From Planctomycetota bacterium (GTDB lineage: Bacteria; Planctomycetota; UBA1135; GCA-002748355), in assembly GCA_026984035.1 (NCBI GenBank), contig JALSSW010000107.1:1-52427 (forward strand): 52,427 nt of DNA. The letters are read 5' to 3'. Made by a program: the position numbers and the translations under genes. Positions 43,590 through 51,125 of this stretch are shown here, piece by piece (positions within the stretch are counted from its first letter, which is position 1; every line of letters begins with the position of its first letter). The notes under the pieces are model-generated. The model saw nothing but the letters and a program-made list of their open reading frames with translations, made no database searches and was not told the DNA's origin.

Positions 43590-45087
43590 CCTGGATGTCC
43601 CCTTGGAGAATGAGCTGGAAGGCTTTTTCCAGGTCGGGCGCGAGGAAGCGGTCTCTTTCGAGAGGGGGGATGCTCTTTCGGAGACAGTGGTAGGCAGCTT
43701 CGACGCCTTTACCAGCCTTTAGGCCTCGGTCGAACTCGAGACCCTGGGCGGCGCAGATCATCTCGATGCCGAGGATGCGTGCGATGTTCCTGGCAATGTC
43801 CCTTGCGTGCCTTGCCGCCGTGGTTCCCATGGAGACGTGATCCTCCTGATTGGCGGAGGTGGGGATCGTATCCACCGAGGAGGGATGGGCGAGTACCTTG
43901 TTTTCACTGGCCAAACTGGCGGCGACGACCTGGGGGATCATCAGGCCCGATTCAATGCCAGGGTTGGGAGCGAGGAAGGCCGGAAGGCCCGAGAGAAGTG
44001 GATTGACCATCTGCTCAATGCGCCTTTCGGAGATGTTGCCCAGGGTGGAAAGTGCGATCCCCAAGAAGTCCATCGCCTGGGCCACCGGCTGCCCATGAAA
44101 ATTTCCTGCGGAGATCACGTCTCCGTCGGCAAAAACCAGGGGGTTGTCCGTGACCGCGTTGACTTCGGCTTCAAGGATGCCTCGGACAAATCGGAGGCAA
44201 TCCCGCACCGCTCCATGGACCTGGGGGACACAGCGAAGGCTGTAGGGGTCTTGGACTTTGTCGCAATCCCGGTGGCTGGGAATGATCTCAGAACCCTCGA
44301 GGAGCTTGCGGAGGTGGCGGGCACACTCCAGCTGGCCCAATTGGCCACGCGCCTCGTGAACCTTGGCTTGGAAGGGCTGAACCGATCCACGCAGGGCTTC
44401 CAACGACATGGCGCAGGCAATATCGGCAGCATCGGCCAGCCGCATCCCCTCCAGCCATGTTCGCACCCCAATCGCCGTCATGCATTGGGTGCCGTTGATG
44501 AGTCCCAAGCCTTCCTTGGCCTGGAGCACAAAGGAATCAATCCCCTCCTCTCGAAACACCTCGGCGGTTTCCCGGCGTTCACCCTTTTTCCAGATTTCTC
44601 CCATCCCTAAAAGGCAGAGAGCCATATGCGCCAGAGGAGCAAGATCCCCCGATGCCCCCACGCTTCCTTGCTGAGGGATGACCGGAATCAGGTCCCGATT
44701 GAAGAGTTCGATGAGCCGCTCCACCAGCTCAACTCGGACCCCGGAGCATCCCCGGCTGAGGGCCCGAATCCTGAGGAAAAGCATGAGCCGCGATACCCCA
44801 ACCGAAAGAGGGGAACCGACCCCCGTCGCATGGGAGAGGATCAAGTTTTTTTGAAGGAGCTTGAGCTTGTCTTCGGGAATGGATTTGTTTGCAAGCCTTC
44901 CGAAGCCGGTGTTGACTCCATAGACGGTTTTCCCATCCGCCAGGACCTTTTCGATGACTTTGCGAGAAGTCTCGATGGCCTCCCGGGTTTCAGGGGCCAG
45001 TTCAAGATGGGGAGCTTGGTCGGAGAGAATGGGCGCGAGGTCTTCGAGCTCAATGGCCCGCTCATCCAGAATCAAGGTGTTGTTCAT
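43558..45087 (-). CDS. hutH: Histidine ammonia-lyase
   Basis: HutH converts histidine to urocanate and ammonia, the first step of histidine degradation. The 509-residue protein shows the MIO-forming Ala145-Ser146-Gly147 in GSVGASGDLAPLAHM, the active Tyr in YGVNTGFG (Tyr56), the INGTQCMTA segment and FHGQPVAQAMDFLGIALS. Length and motifs match class I lyases; the His-binding residues suggest HAL rather than PAL/TAL, but this is not certain. hutU, hutI and hutG are not in the window, so it may act alone or with distant genes. Confidence 0.92.
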   Translation of the reverse strand: MNNTLILDERAIELEDLAPILSDQAPHLELAPETREAIETSRKVIEKVLADGKTVYGVNTGFGRLANKSIPEDKLKLLQKNLILSHATGVGSPLSVGVSRLMLFLRIRALSRGCSGVRVELVERLIELFNRDLIPVIPQQGSVGASGDLAPLAHMALCLLGMGEIWKKGERRETAEVFREEGIDSFVLQAKEGLGLINGTQCMTAIGVRTWLEGMRLADAADIACAMSLEALRGSVQPFQAKVHEARGQLGQLECARHLRKLLEGSEIIPSHRDCDKVQDPYSLRCVPQVHGAVRDCLRFVRGILEAEVNAVTDNPLVFADGDVISAGNFHGQPVAQAMDFLGIALSTLGNISERRIEQMVNPLLSGLPAFLAPNPGIESGLMIPQVVAASLASENKVLAHPSSVDTIPTSANQEDHVSMGTTAARHARDIARNIARILGIEMICAAQGLEFDRGLKAGKGVEAAYHCLRKSIPPLERDRFLAPDLEKAFQLILQGDIQDAAARAIQTT

Positions 45088-45147
45088 CCTGGGTAGGATG
45101 CAGTCTTGCCTCTTTCCTGTCGAGCGCTGTTCCTGCTTGGTTTTAGG

Positions 45148-46209
45148 CTATTGAAAGGCCGTCCTGGCTCCCCGGGAAAAGGCCATCCCCAAGGGGTTGG
45201 CCTTGGAGTCCAATGCGATCCCTTGAAGAACCAGGCGCGTTCCCCGCAAACTCGTAATGTTCGGGATCGGCACGCTGAGTTTGAACAAACCATTTGCGTC
45301 CGCCGTCCCCGGTCCCATCAGGAGGACATTAGTCAAGAGGGAGCAACCTTTGGCGCCCAAAACGCTGAGATCCAAGGGGAGGCTGAAGTTTCCCCATTTC
45401 ACATCGCTTGTCCCCACAAGGAACACAGCCGGCATCTTCTGGGCAAGGTCTGCGAGGCTGAAATCTACGGACTTGCCCAAGATCGGAACCCCCGAGAGGG
45501 AAAGATTAGGAGCCTTTCCATTGGCGGCTTTGCAAGCTGTCCCGAAATAAACGATTTTCTTTCCTTCCAGCAGGAACGCGAGCTTGGCTCCTTGTTTATA
45601 GGGGCCAAAGCCTGTTTTTTTCGGATTGGAAAGCTTGTAGTCGAGGGCGAAAACCGTTTCCAGGGTACTGGACCTGTGGGAGCCCGGAGTGGTCCCATTG
45701 AAAAAGGCACCCTGGATTTGGACATCCAAAACCATGTCTCGTTTTCCATCGTGGCGAAAGGATGTTTTCAATCCCACGAAGTGGAAGGCATCCTTTTTTG
45801 AAAAAGCCAATTTATAGCTCGTTTCCCGCAGGACCTCGACGGGTCCCGCAAGATTGTCGGCAAAGGTCTTTCCCATGCCCTTCCCCTTGAGATGGGCAAG
45901 GGTGAGGACAAAGGTTTTGTAGTTGTAGTTTCCGACTCCGCCTGTGGCAAAGGCAAGATCCTTGATGGTCGAACCCCCCGCCGGGAAAAAGGAAGCAGGG
46001 ATCCGGATCTGGGTCCGCATGTTTTGAAAAGACCCAAAAGGCCCCTTGCCCCCAAGCGGAACTTGGTTGACCTTGCCCGAACCAGCTTGACCGTCGGGGA
46101 CAAACACCTTCGTCTGGCTCTTCCCGGGCGCAACCCAGAAAAGAAGGGAAAGGCAAAAAAGAAACAAGGCCCCTCGGGGCCTTGGTCCAACAAGTGAGGA
46201 ATGGAACAT
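45148..46209 (-). CDS. Secreted protein of unknown function with shared C-terminal domain
   Basis: This 353-residue exported protein has a signal peptide (GALFLFCLSLLFWVAPGKSQ). The middle part (about 40-235) is beta-rich (IRIPASFFPAGGSTIKDLAFATGG, VLTLAHLKGK, LQIQGAFF-like strands) and contains two Cys residues. The C-terminal ~110 residues (FLVGTSDVKWGNFSLPLDLSVLG, then GTADANGLFKLSVPIPNITSLRGTRLVLQGIALDSKANPLG) resemble those of the proteins at 29173 and 41353. ATG 46209 has GGAGG at six bases; a longer frame to 46305 is less likely. Function not recognised; a surface role is suggested. Confidence 0.7.
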   Translation of the reverse strand: MFHSSLVGPRPRGALFLFCLSLLFWVAPGKSQTKVFVPDGQAGSGKVNQVPLGGKGPFGSFQNMRTQIRIPASFFPAGGSTIKDLAFATGGVGNYNYKTFVLTLAHLKGKGMGKTFADNLAGPVEVLRETSYKLAFSKKDAFHFVGLKTSFRHDGKRDMVLDVQIQGAFFNGTTPGSHRSSTLETVFALDYKLSNPKKTGFGPYKQGAKLAFLLEGKKIVYFGTACKAANGKAPNLSLSGVPILGKSVDFSLADLAQKMPAVFLVGTSDVKWGNFSLPLDLSVLGAKGCSLLTNVLLMGPGTADANGLFKLSVPIPNITSLRGTRLVLQGIALDSKANPLGMAFSRGARTAFQ

Positions 46210-46282
46210 TTTGGCCTCCATGTCCCCATCGTATCGGCTGATGGACGCAGGAAGCTTGAATGCCAGAATGCCCTGAAGGTTT

Positions 46283-47170
46283 TTATCTCCTTCTGCGGCG
46301 CCCAAAAATCGAACGTTGGAATTCCTGGGCTTCCTTGATCTTTCCGGCTTCGATCAGGGCTTTGTACTTCTTGAAGTTGGTTTTGATTTTTTCCACCTGG
46401 TCTTCCATGCCGCGTTCTTCCATTCGTTTCGAGAAGCGCTCGATCATCGAACCCATCCGTTCTACATGCTGCTTCAGTTCGTCGGCGGACATTTCGCTGA
46501 GGGGTTTCAACATCCGGCCCCGCCCCGCTCTACCTCCTCGTCCTCGGTTTCCGGGCCGCTTGCCCCGCTGCTTGCCGCCCTCTTGAAAACGCTTCAACGC
46601 TTTCTTCAAGTTGGCGAGGTGTCCTTCCAGCTTTTCGACGGCTTCCATGTCATCGTTTTCCCGGGCCTCGGCGAGCTTTTTTTGGAGACTCACGAGGCGC
46701 TTTTCAAGGCGCTCCAGCTGAGCACCCGCATTGCGGGGGTTTCCGCGACCTATGCGCCCGCCCTGCCTGGGGTTCCGTCCACGGGGGCGGTCCGAATTCC
46801 TTTCTTTGCGGTTTGCCAGCGCGAGGAGAGCCTTGTGACCCTCGCGGAACTCATTCGCTCGATCGATTTGATTGGTCCGGTAGAGAAGATTCAGGGTGTT
46901 GCGGGCGGCAATGGGAGCGAGCTTGGATTGGGGAGCTTCTTTGAGAAATCTCCGATAAAGCTCAATGGCTTGCTTGAACTGTTGCGCTCCCTTTTGGAGG
47001 TAGAAAGCTTTGTAAAAAAAGGCGTTGGCCGCCTCGTTTTCTTGGACCGGGACCTGGTCAATATTTCTGATGGGGGTGGGTGGAACTTCTTTGACTTGGT
47101 CCGTTTCTTGAGTGGTTCCAAGACTTGCGAATAGGGGAATGGCAGAGGCTGCCAAGAGGAATAAGCGCAT
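46283..47170 (-). CDS. Exported helical, Arg/Gly-rich protein
   Basis: This 295-residue protein has a signal peptide (LFLLAASAIPLFASLG), a TPR-like region (about 45-115, FKQAIELYRRFLKEAPQSKLAPIAARNTLNLLY), a first RG-rich tract (about 125-150), a coiled coil (about 150-195), a second RG-rich tract (GKRPGNRGRGGRAGRGRM), and another coiled coil ending in RRRRR. The strongly basic, RGG-like tracts are unusual in a secreted protein and could bind polyanions (DNA, RNA or polysaccharide). GGAG precedes ATG 47170. No family recognised. Confidence 0.7.
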   Translation of the reverse strand: MRLFLLAASAIPLFASLGTTQETDQVKEVPPTPIRNIDQVPVQENEAANAFFYKAFYLQKGAQQFKQAIELYRRFLKEAPQSKLAPIAARNTLNLLYRTNQIDRANEFREGHKALLALANRKERNSDRPRGRNPRQGGRIGRGNPRNAGAQLERLEKRLVSLQKKLAEARENDDMEAVEKLEGHLANLKKALKRFQEGGKQRGKRPGNRGRGGRAGRGRMLKPLSEMSADELKQHVERMGSMIERFSKRMEERGMEDQVEKIKTNFKKYKALIEAGKIKEAQEFQRSIFGRRRRR

Positions 47171-47243
47171 TTGTTAATCTCCTGATTAGAACGTTTCCCA
47201 ATGATTACGGGGCTGGGGTGCTTTGGGAGAGAGGTTCTTGGTA

Positions 47244-47265
47244 ACTGGACTGTCACAAGTCCAGT
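47244..47265. promoter_or_regulatory. Perfect 8-bp inverted repeat in divergent intergenic region
   Basis: ACTGGACT (47244-47251) and AGTCCAGT (47258-47265) are perfect inverted repeats around GTCACA. It lies between the divergent genes at 47170 (-) and 47340 (+) and could be an operator or a stem in a 5' leader. Confidence 0.4.
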
Positions 47266-47302
47266 GGCCTACTCGGGATTTTTGGCTTGCACCTGCCTAA
47301 AT

Positions 47303-47328
47303 TCTATATACTATTTTGCGTATATAGA
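47303..47328. promoter_or_regulatory. Perfect 9-bp A/T-rich inverted repeat, operator-like
   Basis: TCTATATAC (47303-47311) and GTATATAGA (47320-47328) form a perfect palindrome with an 8-base spacer. A TTGCAC at 47287-47292 and TATACT at 47307-47312 lie nearby with short (14-base) spacing, so a promoter is possible but weak. GGAGGGC follows, then an ATG at 47340. The layout fits repressor control of the small ORF. Confidence 0.45.
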
Positions 47329-47339
47329 GGAGGGCAAAT

Positions 47340-47450
47340 ATGGAAGAAACGGAAGAAGACGACAAGGGAAGGGAGCTGGGTCCCCTGGGTAGCTTCGAAG
47401 GGCTTGGTACGGAGCGCATTCCCTGGATGAGAGTTCACCCAGGGCTTTGA
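47340..47450 (+). CDS. Possible 36-aa acidic small protein
   Basis: An ATG at 47340 preceded by AGAGGAGGG opens a 36-codon frame, acidic at the start (MEETEEDDKG) and ending RVHPGL with TGA at 47448-47450. It sits right behind the inverted repeat at 47303-47328, which favours it being expressed. The frame contains a CCCTGG/CCAGGG stem near its end. No known family. It converges on leuB, 36 bases away. It may be a regulated peptide or a chance ORF. Confidence 0.35.
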   Translation: MEETEEDDKGRELGPLGSFEGLGTERIPWMRVHPGL

Positions 47451-47485
47451 GCCTGTTTGAAGCCTGCGAGCCTGCGAAAGGGGGC

Positions 47486-48541
47486 TTATCCCCGAATACG
47501 CCCGGTGACCATATCCCCGATTTCGTTGGTCGGGTGCACCCCGGCGGAGAGGGAGCTGATCTTTCCTTCTACGATCAGCTCTCGGACGCTGTCCTCGATC
47601 TTCTTGCCGGCTTCCTTTTCTCCCAAGAAGTCCAGCATCATCGAAACGGCCATGATGGTCGCGATCGGATTGGCCTTGTTTTGACCTTTGTATTTGGGCG
47701 CCGACCCATGGATGGGTTCAAACATGGAAACCTTGCCGGGGTGGATATTTCCCGAGGCAGCGATTCCCATTCCTCCCTGAACCATGGCTCCCAGATCCGT
47801 AATGATGTCCCCAAAAAGATTCGGAGTGACCGCCACGTCAAACCATTCGGGGTTTTTGACCATCCACATGCAGGCAGCGTCGATATAGGCGTGGTCCGTC
47901 TCGATTTCCGGATACTCGCGGGAGACCTCTTCAAAGGTCCTTGTCCAGAGATCCTGAGCGCGCAACGCGTTGGCCTTGTCGATCAAGGTCAGCTTTTTGC
48001 GTGGACGCTTCATCGCTTCTTCAAAGGCAAAACGGATAATGCGCTCCACCCCCTTCCGGGTGAAAACCATGGACTGATGGGCGACTTCGTCCGGGGTCCC
48101 CTTGCGGAGGTGCCCATAGATCCCGCTGTAAGCACCCTCCGTGTTCTCGCGGCAAACCAACATGTCCACCTGCTCGGGACCCTTGTCCTTCAGGGGGCAA
48201 AAGCGGGCGTCATAGAGCTTGATGGGGCGGAGATTGACATAGAGGTCGAGTTTGAACCGGAGTCCCGCAATGATCGCAAACTCCAGGAGGCCGACTTCGA
48301 TCCTAGGGTCACCGATGGCACCGAGGAGGACTGCGTTCATATCCCGAACACGATCGATTGCTTCGTCCGGCATGGTCTCGCCGGTCGCCAGATAATGATC
48401 CGCCCCGTAGGGCATGTTCTCGCGCTTCGTCTTGAACCCGAAGACTTCCTCACAGGCATCCAACACCTTGAGGCCCTCACGGACAACCTCTTCTCCGATT
48501 CCATCTCCTGGCAGGACAGCGATATCGTAAACCTTGGTCAT
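47486..48541 (-). CDS. leuB: Isocitrate/isopropylmalate dehydrogenase family protein, probably 3-isopropylmalate dehydrogenase
   Basis: This 351-residue NAD-linked beta-decarboxylating dehydrogenase has [19 protein letters not shown] at the start, the substrate-side segment [37 protein letters not shown], the Lys/Tyr active region [10 protein letters not shown], and the family signature [26 protein letters not shown]. In leucine synthesis it oxidises 3-isopropylmalate. The upstream dehydratase gene supports this pathway, but tartrate- or homoisocitrate-type specificity cannot be excluded, since the ExxLLxxR-type loop is atypical. It follows the dehydratase by 168 bases. Confidence 0.85.
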   Translation of the reverse strand: MTKVYDIAVLPGDGIGEEVVREGLKVLDACEEVFGFKTKRENMPYGADHYLATGETMPDEAIDRVRDMNAVLLGAIGDPRIEVGLLEFAIIAGLRFKLDLYVNLRPIKLYDARFCPLKDKGPEQVDMLVCRENTEGAYSGIYGHLRKGTPDEVAHQSMVFTRKGVERIIRFAFEEAMKRPRKKLTLIDKANALRAQDLWTRTFEEVSREYPEIETDHAYIDAACMWMVKNPEWFDVAVTPNLFGDIITDLGAMVQGGMGIAASGNIHPGKVSMFEPIHGSAPKYKGQNKANPIATIMAVSMMLDFLGEKEAGKKIEDSVRELIVEGKISSLSAGVHPTNEIGDMVTGRIRG

Positions 48542-48709
48542 GTCTTCACTCGTTCTTTGTTTGATCTCTCAGGTTTTGCGTGACCACTTGGGTCCGCTCT
48601 TTGGTGATGCATTGAATCCATGTTGTTCGATCGATGGTTCAAGGAAAGGTCCTTCAAGGATCGCTGACTCTTGGATCCGTGATGCTTCGATTTCTTTTTG
48701 GGGAAACGG

Positions 48710-50728
48710 CTAAGCTTCGATCGCCGTTTCCGCCCAGGGCGTTTCCCTGATGTTTTGTAAGAGTTCTGCCGGAGCCACAATCCGACCGGCAATCGCTGAA
48801 GCCGCGACCGTCAGAGGGCTCCCTAAGTAGACCTTCCCAGGTCCCGAACGCCCCGGAAAGTTTCTATTGATGGCGGAGATCGTGACCTCTTCCGGAGCGA
48901 AGGAGACCCCCGGACCCGCCTTAATGCATGCCCCACAGGAGGGGTCAATCATCTTGGCGCCGGCTTGTTCGAAGATTTTGTCATAGCCCTTTTCGAAGGC
49001 GTACGCACGGATTTCCTGAGAGCCGAACTGGATGAAGAGCTGAGTGCCCTCGTGGACCTTCTTGCCTTCGGCGAGAGCCGCCGAGAGGACGGTTGCATAC
49101 ATGTCCATGTCCGCCTTTTTTCCTCCTGTGCAGGATCCGCCATAGGCGATGTCGACTTTGATGGGACCTTCCAACTCCGAAATGGGGATCCCGTTCCGGG
49201 GATCGCCCGGGGTCGCGACCATGGGCTCAATGGTGGAGAGGTCCAACTCAAAAGTCCGGAAATACGTTGCATCCTTGTCTCCGTGGACCACCATGGCCTC
49301 CAGCTCCTCGCGGCTCTGTTTTCTTCGATTTTCCAGATACTGGATTGTGACCGAGTCGGCCTCGATGATCCCCGTGAAGCCCCCAGCTTCGACCGCCATA
49401 TTGGTCAAGGTGGCGCGCTCGTCCATGTCCATCGCTCGAACAGCAGGCCCAGCAAACTCAAGGACCTTGCCGATCCCATCCCCTCCCCGGAAAAAGGGCA
49501 GGGAAAGCAGGTGAAGCATGACGTCCTTGGCAACCACATCGGGGCGAAGGTTGCCCGAGAGGACAAACCTAACCGTCTCAGGAACCCGGACCCGCACATC
49601 CTTGGTGAACCAGGCGTTGGCCATATCCGTACTCCCCACCCCGAAGGCAAAAGCCCCGAGAGCCCCCCCCATGCAGGTGTGTGAGTCCGTCCCCAGGACT
49701 AACTCTCCCGGGTTAGCCAACTCTTCGATGACCTTGTTGTGGCAAATGGCTTCGGAGCCCACAGTCTCGCCATTGCGCTCGACTTCGCCATAGAGCTTAA
49801 TCCCCTGCTTCTTGCAGAATTCTTCCTGCACATCCCTCAGAGAATGCGCCTGCTCCCGGAGCCCCAGTTTGACATGCTCTTCGGGCATGATTTGATCCAA
49901 GAAGGTCAGGTGATCTCGAAAGGCGAACACCGACTCGGGATCTCTCACCTTGGCTTCCTTTCCCAAGGCCCCGTAGAAAAGGCTGGCAGCCATCGGTGTG
50001 ACATATTCGTGCGAAAAGCGGACATCCGTCCGCGCAAAAAGAGCATCCCCAGGCTTCACGGCGGCAGTGCCCAGGGTTCCGGACTTCGCGTCCTTGATGG
50101 CATGTTTCGCGATGATCTTTTCGACCAGGTTCATCGGCCTTGGCGCCGTTTCGCACTCGGGGGGGGTCACATGGCCGGCGAGGCGGGCCTGGTTGTAGTT
50201 GAAGAGGCCGCCGTATTCGACGATCTTGGCGGAAATCGGATCAAGTCCCTCTGTGAAGGCTGAGATCGGCAGCTCTTCCCCGGCCTTCAAACGATCCAGA
50301 ATGGAGAAATCATTGCTGGTCAAAAGACCAATGTTTTGAGAGTTCTGGCCATAAATTTTCTCAATGCTCTTGGCCACCACCAGCTCGATACCTGCTGTCA
50401 GCTCGCTGTAGGGAGCGGTTTCACGGGAACTTCCGCAGCCCTTTGAGAGGCCCGAAACGATGACTTGGAAGCCTCCATTCTTAATGGCGTCCTTGGTGAT
50501 CACCCCCCCTCGAAGGCCGACCAGGCAGTAATCCGCGAGGGTTTCGTCATAGTAATAGCAAACCCAACCCGGGGTGATCTCGTCCGTGGAAATATTGTCG
50601 ATAAGCTCGATCGAAGGATCCCAGTCCAGATCCTCCCCTTCCAGTTGGCGACGCAGCAAATCCGAATCCTTTGTTAAATAAAGGATTCGGCCGGTCAACC
50701 GGAAACTGGTGCGCAATCCACTCGCCAT
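48710..50728 (-). CDS. Single-chain aconitase-family dehydratase with small-subunit (LeuD) domain first
   Basis: This 672-residue protein has an N-terminal swivel domain (about 35-150) with DNISTDEITP and SKGCGSSRETAPY, the LeuD-type GSSR active loop (99-102). A LeuC/aconitase catalytic part follows (about 190-655): LGTDSHTCMGGALGAFAFG (348-), GGSCTGGKKADM and DPSCGACIKAGPG. Cys533, Cys598 and Cys601 would bind the [4Fe-4S] cluster. Leucine-pathway dehydratase is usually two chains (LeuC plus LeuD), and AcnA has the swivel last; this order resembles AcnB without its HEAT domain. ATG 50728 has AGGAG at eight bases. With leuB beside it, isopropylmalate isomerisation is likely. Confidence 0.87.
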   Translation of the reverse strand: MASGLRTSFRLTGRILYLTKDSDLLRRQLEGEDLDWDPSIELIDNISTDEITPGWVCYYYDETLADYCLVGLRGGVITKDAIKNGGFQVIVSGLSKGCGSSRETAPYSELTAGIELVVAKSIEKIYGQNSQNIGLLTSNDFSILDRLKAGEELPISAFTEGLDPISAKIVEYGGLFNYNQARLAGHVTPPECETAPRPMNLVEKIIAKHAIKDAKSGTLGTAAVKPGDALFARTDVRFSHEYVTPMAASLFYGALGKEAKVRDPESVFAFRDHLTFLDQIMPEEHVKLGLREQAHSLRDVQEEFCKKQGIKLYGEVERNGETVGSEAICHNKVIEELANPGELVLGTDSHTCMGGALGAFAFGVGSTDMANAWFTKDVRVRVPETVRFVLSGNLRPDVVAKDVMLHLLSLPFFRGGDGIGKVLEFAGPAVRAMDMDERATLTNMAVEAGGFTGIIEADSVTIQYLENRRKQSREELEAMVVHGDKDATYFRTFELDLSTIEPMVATPGDPRNGIPISELEGPIKVDIAYGGSCTGGKKADMDMYATVLSAALAEGKKVHEGTQLFIQFGSQEIRAYAFEKGYDKIFEQAGAKMIDPSCGACIKAGPGVSFAPEEVTISAINRNFPGRSGPGKVYLGSPLTVAASAIAGRIVAPAELLQNIRETPWAETAIEA

Positions 50729-51125
50729 GATTCTTCTCCTAGGAACTCGAGGGGTTGCCGTGGAAAAGGATGGATGTGCAGCCTCCGGCAGGAGCCCCCC
50801 ATGGCCCGAACTCGAAGAGAACTCGGGCTGAAATTTTCGGGCAACCAGTATTACAGTTTCACCGCAGAAACGCCAATTTTGCTTCAAAGCTCTATCTTGC
50901 GATGAGTTACGAATATTTCTCACACAGGTTCGTAGGGCAAACTTGCCTGGAGCTTCGTCGTCTCCTGCTCAACAAACATGAAACAAGGGTCCAAAACCTT
51001 ATGGGCCATCATCCGGGAAAAGAATCTAGAGACTTGGCAATCCCTCGCCCCTTGGCCCGATCTCATGAATAAGGTGGGTAAACACGACTCCTTGTGTAAG
51101 TTTCTTCCCCAAAGAGGAGAGATAC
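50729..51125. other. 397-base divergent intergenic region
   Basis: No gene seen. It contains GCCCGA (50804-50809) / TCGGGC (50823-50828), a short stem in the leader of the dehydratase gene, and a possible minus-strand promoter with TTGGCG (50876-50871) and TAATAC (50853-50848) at 17-base spacing, which is only a partial match to consensus. It also holds repeat element E7 toward the SPFH gene. The dehydratase frame stays open upstream to 50923 but looks non-coding there. Confidence 0.4.
51003..51081 (+). repeat. Intergenic element E7 upstream of the SPFH operon
   Basis: TCATGAATAAGGTGGGTA (51063-51080) points to the ATG at 51126, 45 bases away. Just before it, GGGCCA (51003-51008) pairs with TGGCCC (51053-51058). 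On the minus strand it reads ATTCATGAGATC, identical over 12 bases to E4 left, then a stretch with GGGATTGCCAAGTC resembling GGGAATGTAAGTC of E4. Confidence 0.55.

Noticed and set aside
43807..44610. 267-codon plus-strand frame opposite hutH
   Set aside because: It is antisense to hutH, whose active-site motifs are intact; no independent evidence.
45106..45801. 231-codon plus-strand frame opposite the secreted protein at 45148
   Set aside because: No ribosome-binding site or signal peptide; the minus-strand frame has a signal peptide and the shared domain.
47447..48583. 378-codon plus-strand frame opposite leuB
   Set aside because: It mirrors the highly conserved dehydrogenase on the other strand and shows no family features.
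50729..51060. Leucine T-box or leader-peptide attenuator upstream of the dehydratase
   Set aside because: No T-box core motif and no run of leucine codons in a short leader ORF.
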